The notes under the pieces: generated by a model
Told to the model about the DNA's origin: nothing
Seen by the model: the letters and a program-made list of their open reading frames with translations, nothing else
Database searches by the model: none
Shown: positions 1-7,585 of the stretch, one piece after another
Position numbering within the stretch: the stretch's first letter is position 1
Layout of the letters: every line of letters starts with the position of its first letter
DNA from: CAJXZP01 sp049606935
Lineage (GTDB): Bacteria > Bacteroidota > Bacteroidia > Flavobacteriales_G > Salibacteraceae
Assembly (NCBI GenBank): GCA_049606935.1
Contig: JBMYWA010000083.1
Span: 1-8,816, forward strand
Direction: 5' to 3'
Length of the DNA stretch: 8,816 nucleotides
Translations under genes and position numbers: made by a program

Positions 1-555
1 TAAACCAAAACGTACATTATTCATATCCGGAAAATAGTAAGTCTTATATTTAATATCATTCTTATCTACCAACTTATCATGCGTATCAAATAAAAAGCCC
101 ACTTTACCACCAACCGAAAATTTCCATCTATAACCCCAATCATCAATATCCGATCTATAACGCAATTCTAAAGGAACTTCCACCCATGAAGTACTCACTT
201 TATTTCTATTATACTCTCTTTCAGGATCAAGCCAGTCTGAATAATTGTAATCTTTTGTAGAGTCTCTTCTAATTTGTTTATCTGAATAATAACTTTGGGT
301 ACTAAACCCTATTCCAATAGCTCCACTAATTCCAGATTGCCCAAAAAGTTTATCGTAAAAAATTTGAATATTCAACCCATTATTGTACCACTCAAAATTG
401 GTGAACCCAGGTCTGCTCGTAAAAGTTTCATAGCCCAAATCAATAATCATATGATCTTGATGTTTATTACGTGGCTCTGTCTTCTCCCCTTCTTGGGCAA
501 GCAAACTGCTACCAACTGTTGCTAAAAAAATGAATAGTATAAAAACCTGCTTCAT
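1..555 (-). CDS. Outer-membrane beta-barrel protein (N-terminal part, cut by window edge)
   Basis: An open frame of 185 codons runs from an ATG at 555-553 leftwards to base 1 with no stop, so the C-terminus lies outside the window. The product starts with a typical signal peptide: a lysine, a hydrophobic stretch (VFILFIFLATVG), and a likely cut after SSLLAQ at about residue 21. The mature part has alternating hydrophobic/polar segments rich in Tyr, Trp and Gly. It includes a block reading VEVPLELRYR at about residues 125-134, followed by WKFSVGGKVGFLF at about residues 143-155. That pattern is typical of Bacteroidota outer-membrane beta-barrel domains (OMP_b-brl type). The role is probably structural or porin-like; no substrate can be named. 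It is transcribed divergently from the FG-GAP gene. The start is supported by the signal peptide and by a well-placed promoter just upstream. Confidence is high for a secreted barrel-like protein and moderate for the family. Confidence 0.8.
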   Translation of the reverse strand, partial: MKQVFILFIFLATVGSSLLAQEGEKTEPRNKHQDHMIIDLGYETFTSRPGFTNFEWYNNGLNIQIFYDKLFGQSGISGAIGIGFSTQSYYSDKQIRRDSTKDYNYSDWLDPEREYNRNKVSTSWVEVPLELRYRSDIDDWGYRWKFSVGGKVGFLFDTHDKLVDKNDIKYKTYYFPDMNNVRFGL

Positions 556-798
556 GGTGTAAAATTAATGGTGGCAAAAGTATCTTTTTAAGCTTACCAC
601 CACAAGAGTAGGCAATTAATTGAGTAGACCGCAGTACTACACATAATTCTATGCAAATGGTTAACAGTTTTTTTCATTTTTTGTGACTTTCAAATTTTTA
701 AATAACTGTAGATGGTAAACTTTTTAGTAGAATATTCGTCCATAAATAAATTTCATAATTTCAAATTAAAGAATTAAACTTGTCAAAATGTTTAGAAT
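556..798. promoter_or_regulatory. Divergent intergenic region between barrel and FG-GAP genes
   Basis: This 243-base AT-rich gap carries the outward promoter of the barrel gene at its left end. A 10-base palindrome CAATTAATTG lies at 613-622 and could be a regulator site, but it is short and AT-rich. For the rightward gene the best -7 candidate is TAAACTTG at 775-782, one mismatch from TAnnTTTG and without a TTG at the right distance, so that promoter stays uncertain. I see no RNA gene or small coding frame here. Confidence 0.5.
575..605 (-). promoter_or_regulatory. Promoter of the beta-barrel gene (TTG-N20-TACTTTTG)
   Basis: Read on the minus strand, TTG at 605-603 is followed after 20 bases by TACTTTTG at 582-575. 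This is an exact match to the Bacteroidota housekeeping -7 box TAnnTTTG with an acceptable -33 spacing. Transcription would start near 568, leaving a leader of about 12-15 bases before the ATG at 555. There is no Shine-Dalgarno box, as is usual in the phylum. Confidence 0.6.
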
Positions 799-3054
799 AT
801 GAAAAACCTAATTTACACCCTTTTCCTAATTTCAAACTCCATGTTTTGCCTCGCTCAAACTGGAGGCGGTTATAAATATGCCAGTTTTAACAACATAGAT
901 GTAACTGAAAAAGACAGTTTACTAAAAGATCCATGGGTGGGCGGACTAAATAACCCACAATTCAGCGCTATGGATGTGAATCTTGATCATTATATAGATC
1001 TGGTTGTTTTTGACCGAGATGGTCAGAATTTACGCGTGTTTATTAATGACGGAGACGTACTTGAAGAGAAATACCACTATGCACCAGAGTTTACCAAATA
1101 CTTTCCTGCGGATGTGAATGATTGGTTACTTATTAGAGATTACAATAATGATGATAAACCTGATTTATTTACAAATAACCATCCGCTTCATATACATGGA
1201 AATGGAATTAAAGTGTATAAAAACGTAAGCGACAGTGTTTTGAAATTTGAACTAGTTACAGACTTTCTACCTGCCGTTTATAATGGTACAAATCCATCCA
1301 CCGTTTTTGTTAGATCTCTTGATATTCCTTCAATTGAAGACATTGATAATGATGGCGATTTAGACATACTTGCGCAATCGCAATCCGCTTTAAGTTACCA
1401 ATACTATGAAAACAGATCTGCCAACCATGATTCATTAGATTTTTATTTCAATGAAGAATGTTGGGGACACTTCTTTCAATGGTTTGATGGTACGGTGAAC
1501 TTAAATTATTTCTGTAAATCAGGTGGAAATCCAACCGGAAATCCAGTGAATAGGGATGGTGGTTATTCTGTGCTAACCATAGATCTTAATGGTGATAATG
1601 TAAAGGAGGCTATTATTGGCGATCCGGATCGCCCAAATATGATTATGCTTACCAATGGTGGAACACCTACCACTGCTCATATGACTAGTGTAAACTATAA
1701 ATACCCATTTCCAATGGCCGATTCTATAGATATGAAAAGTTTCCCCGCTGCATATTATGAAGATGTTAACAATAATGGCACAAAAGATTTAATTGTAGCA
1801 CCTAATCAACACCAAGGTTGTGTGGATACTGGAACGGTTTGGTTATACACCAACTTCGGCTTAGAAAATCTTCCTAATTTTCATTTAACAAAAAAGAATT
1901 TTCTTTCAGAGCATATGATGGATTTTGGCACGATGTCTATTCCCACTTTTGCAGATATTTCAGGTGATAATATTCCCGATATGCTTGTTGGAAATATTGG
2001 GTATTTTCAAAGTTTTGACCCTAGCTTATTTATTAGAACCTATAAGTCTCAAATTGCCTATTATAAAAATATTGGAACAGCCACAGAACCTGAATACAAA
2101 TTAATTACCAGAGACTTAGCTAACGTTGGCGCAAGAGATTTAACACGTATTTCACCTGCTTTTGCAGATTTAGATGGTGATGGAGATAATGACATGCTAT
2201 TTGGAGAGGTTAATGGAAATCTTAACTATTATGAAAATACAGCGCCTATTGGAGACGAAGCCAATTTTGTGTTAAAAGCAGATACTTTCATGAATCAAAA
2301 CTTTGGAGTTCATGCTAGCCCATTTATAATGGATGTGGACAAGGATGGATTACTAGATCTTATGGTAGGCCAAAAGAACGGAAACATTCGATTATATCTA
2401 AACCAAGGAACTGCCAGTGCTCCCCTTTACAATAAATCAGTTACCGATACCTTAGGGGGCGTATTTAATTACGAACCTACTTACGAAAACAATGCTGTAC
2501 CTTATGTAGGAACCATTGAAGGAGATACCAATAACATTTTAATTGTGGGTACCTACAATGGCTGGTTAAGATTCTACAAAGGTATTGATACAGACTATTT
2601 AGGAACATTTACCGAAGTGGATAGCATAAAAGTTTCTAACGGGCCTATTGCTGCATTTGGTGTAAATCTTAACCTAACCGATAGTTTAGAACTTGTAATT
2701 GGAGAAAGATCTGGAGGATTATCTATGATGCACTTAGACTCAAATGACTACTACCGAAACCCATTTGAGGGTGTGAATAGTATTTCTGAAATTTCTTTGG
2801 TAAGTCCTAGTTTCTACATTTACCCAAATCCAAATAATGGTAACTTTAACATTCGCTTAACGGCCAATCTTAAAGGCGAAGGAGTCCTATCCATTTATGA
2901 TCTATCGGGTAAAAAAGTAAAAAGTCAAGAAATTAATTTCACTGGCTTTAAGGAAGACATAAGCATAGAAAGTAATTTATTAAAGCAAGGGGTTTATTTG
3001 GTAACCATTGAAATAAATAAAACCCTACATAGACAAAAACTAATTATTCAATAA
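799..3054 (+). CDS. Secreted FG-GAP/VCBS-repeat protein with T9SS type A sorting domain
   Basis: This 751-aa protein is predicted to cross the inner membrane by Sec and the outer membrane by the type IX system. A signal peptide covers about residues 1-20, ending FCLAQ before TGGG. Eight calcium-loop motifs of the DxNxDxxxD kind follow, at residues 59-67, 114-122, 181-189, 262-270, 322-330, 386-394, 457-465 and 512-520 (for example DIDNDGDLD and DLDGDGDND). They are usually followed by a hydrophobic strand and G-D/N, the FG-GAP/VCBS signature of integrin-like beta-propellers. Two further blades, at about 572-584 and 623-635, look degenerate because their acidic ligands are lost. Residues about 670-751 contain YPNPNNGNF, IYDLSGKKV and LLKQGVYLVTIE, the usual type A C-terminal sorting domain. 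No catalytic domain is visible, so it may act in adhesion or binding at the cell surface (inference). The gene faces away from an outer-membrane barrel gene. Confidence 0.9.
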   Translation: MKNLIYTLFLISNSMFCLAQTGGGYKYASFNNIDVTEKDSLLKDPWVGGLNNPQFSAMDVNLDHYIDLVVFDRDGQNLRVFINDGDVLEEKYHYAPEFTKYFPADVNDWLLIRDYNNDDKPDLFTNNHPLHIHGNGIKVYKNVSDSVLKFELVTDFLPAVYNGTNPSTVFVRSLDIPSIEDIDNDGDLDILAQSQSALSYQYYENRSANHDSLDFYFNEECWGHFFQWFDGTVNLNYFCKSGGNPTGNPVNRDGGYSVLTIDLNGDNVKEAIIGDPDRPNMIMLTNGGTPTTAHMTSVNYKYPFPMADSIDMKSFPAAYYEDVNNNGTKDLIVAPNQHQGCVDTGTVWLYTNFGLENLPNFHLTKKNFLSEHMMDFGTMSIPTFADISGDNIPDMLVGNIGYFQSFDPSLFIRTYKSQIAYYKNIGTATEPEYKLITRDLANVGARDLTRISPAFADLDGDGDNDMLFGEVNGNLNYYENTAPIGDEANFVLKADTFMNQNFGVHASPFIMDVDKDGLLDLMVGQKNGNIRLYLNQGTASAPLYNKSVTDTLGGVFNYEPTYENNAVPYVGTIEGDTNNILIVGTYNGWLRFYKGIDTDYLGTFTEVDSIKVSNGPIAAFGVNLNLTDSLELVIGERSGGLSMMHLDSNDYYRNPFEGVNSISEISLVSPSFYIYPNPNNGNFNIRLTANLKGEGVLSIYDLSGKKVKSQEINFTGFKEDISIESNLLKQGVYLVTIEINKTLHRQKLIIQ

Positions 3055-3066
3055 TCCCACCTTTTA

Positions 3067-3113
3067 TCATTCATATCTTAACAATTTGAATTTCTTTGTT
3101 AAGATATGAATGA
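3067..3113. repeat. Perfect 18-bp inverted repeat (hairpin) spanning the lipid kinase start codon
   Basis: The left arm at 3067-3084 and the right arm at 3096-3113 are exact reverse complements over 18 bases, with an 11-base loop between them. Four of the pairs are G-C. The right arm contains the ATG (3106-3108) and the first codons of the lipid kinase. Neither strand has a T-run just after the stem, so it is not a textbook intrinsic terminator. It may end transcription of the FG-GAP gene, hide the kinase start codon, or act as a protein-binding palindrome in DNA. Confidence 0.85.
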
Positions 3114-4023
3114 AGAATGGTACTTTGTTGTTAACCCAAAATCTGGTAAAGGAAAAGGATTGATGCTTTGGCAAGAAATTCAGCCATTGCTTCAACAAAG
3201 CAATATACCATACGCATTTGATATTTCGAATTACCACCAACACACTATTTCCTTAGTAAATAATCAGTATAAAAAAGGGGGACGTAAATTTATTGGCCTT
3301 GGCGGAGATGGAACCATTAACGAAATAGTTAATGGAATTTTTCAAGCTCAAAAATTCACTTTAGCCAATCCTTCAATGGTTGGATTAATTCCAGTTGGAA
3401 CAGGTAACGATTGGGTTAGAAATCACCAACCACTCACATCAACAAACATTATTGAAAGATTAAAAACTAAAAAATACATTAACCATGATGTTGGCGTAGT
3501 TAAATGCGCTAATTCTTCCAACCATTACTTTATTAACGTTGCAGGATGTGGTCTTGATGGGGCCGTAACTAAAGAAATTAGTGAACTCGCACAAAGAGAT
3601 AAAAAGAATAAACTCTCTTACCTAAGTAGCACCATAAAAGCCTTAATAAATTTTAAGGCACCAAATGCGGTTATCCAGGTAGAAAATCAATTGGTAATTC
3701 AAGGAAAAACACTTTTAGCCGCTGCTTCAATAGGGAAGTACTTTGGAGGCGGAATGCTAATTAGTCCTAAAGCCCATTTTTCGAATGGCACACTTAATTT
3801 TACGGTCGTAAAAGACGATTCAAAATGGGTTATTTTTCCGCAGTTATATAAACTTTTTAATGGCAAAATTGAAAGCGTTTCGTTTGTTGAAAAAAGAACG
3901 GGTAATTCCATTCAAATCAACACAGATATGGCTATTCCTGTTCAAGCGGATGGCGAAAATTTAGGCACTCATAAGAAAATAGGCATATCCGTATTAAAAC
4001 ATGCCATTCAAGTACTTTCTTAA
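3106..4023 (+). CDS. Diacylglycerol/lipid kinase family protein (YegS/BmrU-like)
   Basis: This 305-aa cytoplasmic enzyme is predicted to transfer phosphate from ATP to a lipid hydroxyl such as diacylglycerol or a related lipid, in phospholipid turnover or salvage. The DAGK catalytic fold is clear. VNPKSGKGKG lies at residues 9-18, GLGGDGTINE with the nucleotide-binding GGDGT at 66-70, and PVGTGNDW at 96-103. A GGGM segment at 214-217 and ADGEN at 281-285 follow; Glu284 of the DGE motif is the expected catalytic base region. Length matches the family's roughly 300 aa. The ATG at 3106 is the only start that keeps the first beta strand WYFVVNP, and it lies inside a perfect hairpin stem. The gene sits 51 bases after the FG-GAP gene and 51 before the ABC-F gene. 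The exact lipid substrate cannot be told from sequence. Confidence 0.92.
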   Translation: MNEEWYFVVNPKSGKGKGLMLWQEIQPLLQQSNIPYAFDISNYHQHTISLVNNQYKKGGRKFIGLGGDGTINEIVNGIFQAQKFTLANPSMVGLIPVGTGNDWVRNHQPLTSTNIIERLKTKKYINHDVGVVKCANSSNHYFINVAGCGLDGAVTKEISELAQRDKKNKLSYLSSTIKALINFKAPNAVIQVENQLVIQGKTLLAAASIGKYFGGGMLISPKAHFSNGTLNFTVVKDDSKWVIFPQLYKLFNGKIESVSFVEKRTGNSIQINTDMAIPVQADGENLGTHKKIGISVLKHAIQVLS

Positions 4024-4037
4024 CCTCCTAGTCATTC

Positions 4038-4046
4038 TAGTATTTG
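4038..4046 (+). promoter_or_regulatory. Possible -7 box for the ABC-F gene
   Basis: TAGTATTTG at 4038-4046 resembles the TAnnTTTG box but has three bases between TA and TTTG, and no TTG lies at the right distance upstream. It sits 28 bases before the ATG at 4075, a plausible distance. Without it, the ABC-F gene would be read through from the lipid kinase gene. Confidence 0.3.
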
Positions 4047-4074
4047 TACATTCGTAAGCCATAAAAAACAATTC

Positions 4075-5931
4075 ATGAATTACCTTTCTGTTGAAAATCT
4101 TTCGAAAATGTACGGTGAAAAAACCCTTTTCAGCGATCTTACGTTTGGCCTTAATAAAGGAGATAAGGTTGGATTAATAGCCCGAAATGGTAGTGGAAAA
4201 ACTACCTTACTCAAAGTACTTGCAGGTCAAGAATCTCCAGATGGTGGCACGGTTGTATTTAGAAAAGATATTAAAGTTGGCCTGCTTATGCAAGATGTTG
4301 TTTTTGAACCTCATCTTACCATACTCGATGCTGTTTTCGCCTCCGATTCAGAGCTTTTTAGAGTAGTAAAAAACTACGAGTTAGCGGTACTGGCAGAAGA
4401 TCACGATAAATTAACTGAGCTATACGACAGTATGGAGAGGTTAAACGGATGGAATTTAGAAAACAAAGTAAAAGAAATATTAGGCAAACTAGGGCTAGAT
4501 CGGTTAGATGCTAAAGTAAGCACCCTATCGGGTGGGCAGCAAAAAAGAATTGCTCTTGCTAAATTACTTATTGAAAACCCAGATCTAATAATTTTAGATG
4601 AGCCCACTAACCATTTAGATATTGAAATGATTTCTTGGTTAGAAGACTATCTTACCACAAACAACACTACCTTATTCATGGTAACGCATGATAGGTATTT
4701 TCTGGACTCCGTAACCAATAAAATTTTGGAAATTGACAAAGGAGACATGTTCATGTACAAAGGAAATTATGGCTATTTCCTAGAGAAAAGAGAAGAACGA
4801 CATGAGAATGTAGTAGCCCAGAAACAAAAAGCACAAGGACTATTAAAAAAGGAACTAGAGTGGTTTAGAAGACAACCCAAAGCAAGAACTACAAAATCAA
4901 AAGCACGTATTGATGCTATTGACTCAATTAAACAATCTGCTTCTGTTAATACAAGAGAGGAAAAAGCCCAAATTAGCACTCAAATGGAGCGTTTGGGTAG
5001 TAAGATTTTAGAGTTTCATAATGCTTCCAAAACTTATGGAGAGAAAACGTTGTTCAAAGGTTTTAATTACAAATTTGGTAGAAATGACTTTGTAGGACTG
5101 GTAGGCAAAAACGGAAGCGGAAAATCAACATTAATTAATATGATGTTGGGCAATTTAGCCCCCGACACAGGAAAAGTAGTAGTTGGAGAAACAGTTAAAT
5201 TCTCCTTATACTCTCAAGAAGGGTTACAAGGAGGAATGGACCAAAGGGTAATTGAAGTAGTTAAAAAGATAGCTGAAGTATTTCCATTAAAGGGAGGTAA
5301 AACAATCTCTGCCGCACAGATGTTAGAACGTTTTCTGTTTCCAAGAGATATGCATTATTTACGCGTAGATCAATTAAGTGGGGGAGAAAGAAAAAGATTG
5401 CATTTAGTACAAGTGCTAATGAAAAACCCCAATTTTTTGATTCTTGATGAGCCAACAAATGATCTGGATATACTTACCATTAATGTACTAGAAGACTTTC
5501 TACAGTCATTTCCTGGTTGTTTAGTTATTGCTAGCCATGATCGGTTTTTCTTAGACAGAATTGTAAAGCATATTTTTTCATTAGACTACGCAGAAGAAAT
5601 AAAAGATTTTCCAGGAAATTATACGCAGTTTGAAGAATGGAAAGCCATCCAGAAACAAAACTCTAAAAAAGAAAAACCTTCCTCTAAACCAAAAGTGGTA
5701 AAAGAAGAGAAGGTAAAAACCAAACTTTCATTCAATGAGCAAAGAGAATTCAATCAAATTGAACAAGAAATGCCAAAGCTTGAAAGTAGAAAAGCAGAAT
5801 TATCTGAACAGCTCGTACAAGTGTCTGACAACCATGAGAAAATAATGGAAATATCAGCTGAGCTTACCGAAATAGTAAGTAAGCTAGATGATATGGAAAT
5901 GCGTTGGTTGGAGCTATCTGAATATGTGTAA
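4075..5931 (+). CDS. uup: ABC-F family ATPase, Uup-like
   Basis: This 618-aa soluble protein has two ATPase domains and no membrane segments, which defines the ABC-F class of ribosome-associated ATPases. Domain 1 has Walker A ARNGSGKT (36-43), signature LSGGQ (151-155), Walker B LIILDEP with catalytic Glu176, and switch His205. Domain 2 has Walker A GKNGSGKS (344-351), signature LSGGE (434-438), Walker B FLILDEP with Glu459, and His488. All key residues are intact. The linker at about 240-310 is charged and holds EWFRRQPKARTTKSKAR (262-278), the region that reaches the P-site tRNA in known ABC-F proteins. After a Lys/Glu-rich stretch (about 528-550), a coiled coil at about 552-615 ends the protein. 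That C-terminal extension and the total length favour Uup over EttA or the shorter antibiotic-resistance ABC-Fs. The likely role is in translation or ribosome assembly, not transport. The symbol is a subfamily assignment. Confidence 0.9.
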   Translation: MNYLSVENLSKMYGEKTLFSDLTFGLNKGDKVGLIARNGSGKTTLLKVLAGQESPDGGTVVFRKDIKVGLLMQDVVFEPHLTILDAVFASDSELFRVVKNYELAVLAEDHDKLTELYDSMERLNGWNLENKVKEILGKLGLDRLDAKVSTLSGGQQKRIALAKLLIENPDLIILDEPTNHLDIEMISWLEDYLTTNNTTLFMVTHDRYFLDSVTNKILEIDKGDMFMYKGNYGYFLEKREERHENVVAQKQKAQGLLKKELEWFRRQPKARTTKSKARIDAIDSIKQSASVNTREEKAQISTQMERLGSKILEFHNASKTYGEKTLFKGFNYKFGRNDFVGLVGKNGSGKSTLINMMLGNLAPDTGKVVVGETVKFSLYSQEGLQGGMDQRVIEVVKKIAEVFPLKGGKTISAAQMLERFLFPRDMHYLRVDQLSGGERKRLHLVQVLMKNPNFLILDEPTNDLDILTINVLEDFLQSFPGCLVIASHDRFFLDRIVKHIFSLDYAEEIKDFPGNYTQFEEWKAIQKQNSKKEKPSSKPKVVKEEKVKTKLSFNEQREFNQIEQEMPKLESRKAELSEQLVQVSDNHEKIMEISAELTEIVSKLDDMEMRWLELSEYV

Positions 5932-5932
5932 A

Positions 5933-7405
5933 CTACCTTGTTTTAGCTTCTAGATATTTTCTGATATAAACCATATTAGGGTTATCACCCAAAAACTCCA
6001 CTCCCTGAAAAGAAGAAATTTCGCCAGATTTTGAAGTTATAGAAATTGAAATAGGTAAATACTTGTAGGTTTCTTTTATAATAATTTCTGAGCCAGAAAG
6101 ATTTGGCTTTTTTAGTAGCAAATGCACTTGCCCATCGTTAAAAACTGAGCGTGTACTCCACCATTCCAAATTATTTTTGATTTCCTTAATTTTTTCCAGG
6201 TCCTTTTCTTGAGCATTGCAATTATTAGGAATACCCACCATCCAATCCAGTAAACGGTCTTCGTTAATTCTAATAATCAATAACTCATCATTAACAACCA
6301 TTTCATCTTCATTCACAGCTAAATTTTCGGCTACAAAAACATAATTTTTATCTACAGTAGCATAAAGGTCCACAAGTTTAAAGTTATGACTAAGATTTAT
6401 TTGCGCCTCCTTGTTTCCTGAGTTAAAAACATCGCCTCCAATTACTTCCATACTAGAAACGTCAAGATCAACAAAACCTTCGTTTATTCTTTTACCCTCC
6501 TTAATATTGAGTTCACAAAAATAAACTACCCCATTGCTAGTTTTAACCTTTTCTAAAAACCTCGGAATACCAGCCAAAATTATAGAGGACCCATTTTCTG
6601 ATCTTTTAATCATACAATTGGTTATTACTTCTTCTCTACCCTTGGCAACTTCAAACTCAAATTTTGGTTTCCCATCTTGTCCAACTTGAGTTAACACAGT
6701 AATAATTTCAGGTTCTTTTGAGTCATCCGCAGGAATATTTGCCACCACAAAAAAACCATTATGCTGACCAATATATACTTCATACATAAAGGCTTCAGAT
6801 AATTCAGCCTCTTTTAACATAGCAAATGAGTAATTAATTGTAGTAGATTGCTCCCCACCTATTCCAAGAAATACCATTTTGGCTTCCCACATTTCTGATT
6901 TTGGGTTTTTAAGTAAATAACTTAATGCAACTCTATCCGCCCTTTCTGAAACCACCAACTTTAGCTGATGAACGCTTTGTTTCTTGACTAAATTAATGGA
7001 ATGAAAATAGGTACCCATTACTTTTGTTTCTCTTCCTGGTTTTGTAATTCCAAAATAATAGTCCGTTCCAAAATTGGTTTTTAACTCGCCTATTAACACT
7101 AAACCAGCTTGTGTATTAACGGTTTCAGTAATAGGAATTTCTACTCCTGAACTTTCTTTTATTAATCGCGTAGATGTGGCTTCCAACATTTTTCTACCTG
7201 GCGTTTCAAACCCTTCGGTTATTAAAACACCGTCCGTGATTTTTGTAGTGAAACAGTGCTCACCATCATTGGCCATAATATGATCAAACTCCATAGGGGT
7301 AGGGTCAATACTAGGTGTATTATTTACTTGTAACCTTTGGGCAAAAGCACCTAAGCAAGTGGTAAGTATGAGAGTGACTGTAAATAAGCTTTTCAAATTA
7401 TTCAT
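5933..7405 (-). CDS. Secreted protein of unknown function (490 aa)
   Basis: I do not recognise this family. The product starts with a clear Sec signal peptide (MNNLKSLF, then hydrophobic TVTLILTTCLGAFA), probably cut near residue 20-23. The LTTC is a poor lipobox because Thr precedes Cys, so a lipoprotein is unlikely. The mature chain has no further membrane segment and no T9SS sorting domain; it ends in a plain charged tail. Its body is a run of short hydrophobic strands separated by charged turns, with repeated hydrophobic-G patterns such as GLVLIGELKT (101-110) and SSIILAGIPR (273-282). This hints at a beta-propeller or other all-beta fold (weak inference). It is probably periplasmic or surface-attached. 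It is convergent with the ABC-F gene (one base between stops) and divergent from the Crp-type genes. The start is chosen from the signal peptide and a candidate promoter just upstream. Confidence 0.75.
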   Translation of the reverse strand: MNNLKSLFTVTLILTTCLGAFAQRLQVNNTPSIDPTPMEFDHIMANDGEHCFTTKITDGVLITEGFETPGRKMLEATSTRLIKESSGVEIPITETVNTQAGLVLIGELKTNFGTDYYFGITKPGRETKVMGTYFHSINLVKKQSVHQLKLVVSERADRVALSYLLKNPKSEMWEAKMVFLGIGGEQSTTINYSFAMLKEAELSEAFMYEVYIGQHNGFFVVANIPADDSKEPEIITVLTQVGQDGKPKFEFEVAKGREEVITNCMIKRSENGSSIILAGIPRFLEKVKTSNGVVYFCELNIKEGKRINEGFVDLDVSSMEVIGGDVFNSGNKEAQINLSHNFKLVDLYATVDKNYVFVAENLAVNEDEMVVNDELLIIRINEDRLLDWMVGIPNNCNAQEKDLEKIKEIKNNLEWWSTRSVFNDGQVHLLLKKPNLSGSEIIIKETYKYLPISISITSKSGEISSFQGVEFLGDNPNMVYIRKYLEAKTR

Positions 7406-7429
7406 TTTTCTACGGATTTATACCATTCA

Positions 7430-7458
7430 CAAAGCAAACCTTTTTTTGCTAAAACCAA
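7430..7458 (-). promoter_or_regulatory. Candidate promoter of the 490-aa secreted protein gene
   Basis: On the minus strand, TTG at 7458-7456 is followed after 18 bases by TTGCTTTG at 7437-7430, one mismatch from TAnnTTTG. A start of transcription near 7424 would leave a leader of about 18 bases before the ATG at 7405. The match is imperfect but the geometry fits the phylum's housekeeping promoter. Confidence 0.4.
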
Positions 7459-7525
7459 CTAAAAACCCTTCTTGTTTTCAATTCCTTAACTTTTTTGAGA
7501 AAAAACAGTCTTTATTTGGTTTAGG

Positions 7526-7533
7526 TATATTTG
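7526..7533 (+). promoter_or_regulatory. -7 box of the first Crp/Fnr gene (TATATTTG)
   Basis: TATATTTG at 7526-7533 is an exact TAnnTTTG match, 52 bases before the ATG at 7586. No TTG lies 17-23 bases upstream; the nearest ones leave spacers of 7 and 28 bases. A promoter lacking a good -33 box often depends on an activator. Transcription would start near 7540, giving a leader of about 45 bases. Confidence 0.5.
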
Positions 7534-7563
7534 CTAAGTTTAGAGCCGGAAACCCTTTATTTC

Positions 7564-7573
7564 AGGTTAACCT
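7564..7573. promoter_or_regulatory. Palindrome AGGTTAACCT, possible operator
   Basis: This perfect 10-base palindrome lies 12 bases before the ATG of the first Crp/Fnr gene, inside its predicted leader. Its GTTAACCT core recurs at 8148-8155 in front of the second paralog. A regulator bound here, downstream of the predicted transcription start, would be placed to repress. Function is inferred only from position and sharing; a 10-base palindrome is not rare. Confidence 0.35.
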
Positions 7574-7585
7574 AAAATCTTTAGA

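Noticed and set aside
295..525. Plus-strand open frame of 76 codons
   Set aside because: It lies wholly antisense to the outer-membrane barrel gene, which has a signal peptide and a good promoter; the product has no recognisable features.
775..782. TAAACTTG as the promoter of the FG-GAP gene
   Set aside because: It has one mismatch in the core and no TTG at the proper distance, so it is too weak to list as its own feature.
4029..4041. CTAG-N5-CTAG as a terminator after the lipid kinase gene
   Set aside because: A 4-bp stem is too short and no T-run follows.
3699..5458. Several minus-strand frames of 65-70 codons (3699-3911, 4401-4607, 4773-4979, 5261-5458)
   Set aside because: All are shadows of the lipid kinase and ABC-F genes, whose plus-strand products carry complete conserved motifs.
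4075..5931. ABC-F protein as an antibiotic-resistance factor
   Set aside because: The C-terminal coiled coil, the length and the housekeeping neighbours fit Uup; nothing points to a resistance subtype.
7074..7283. Plus-strand frame of 69 codons
   Set aside because: It is antisense to the N-terminal part of the 490-aa secreted protein and has no supporting feature.
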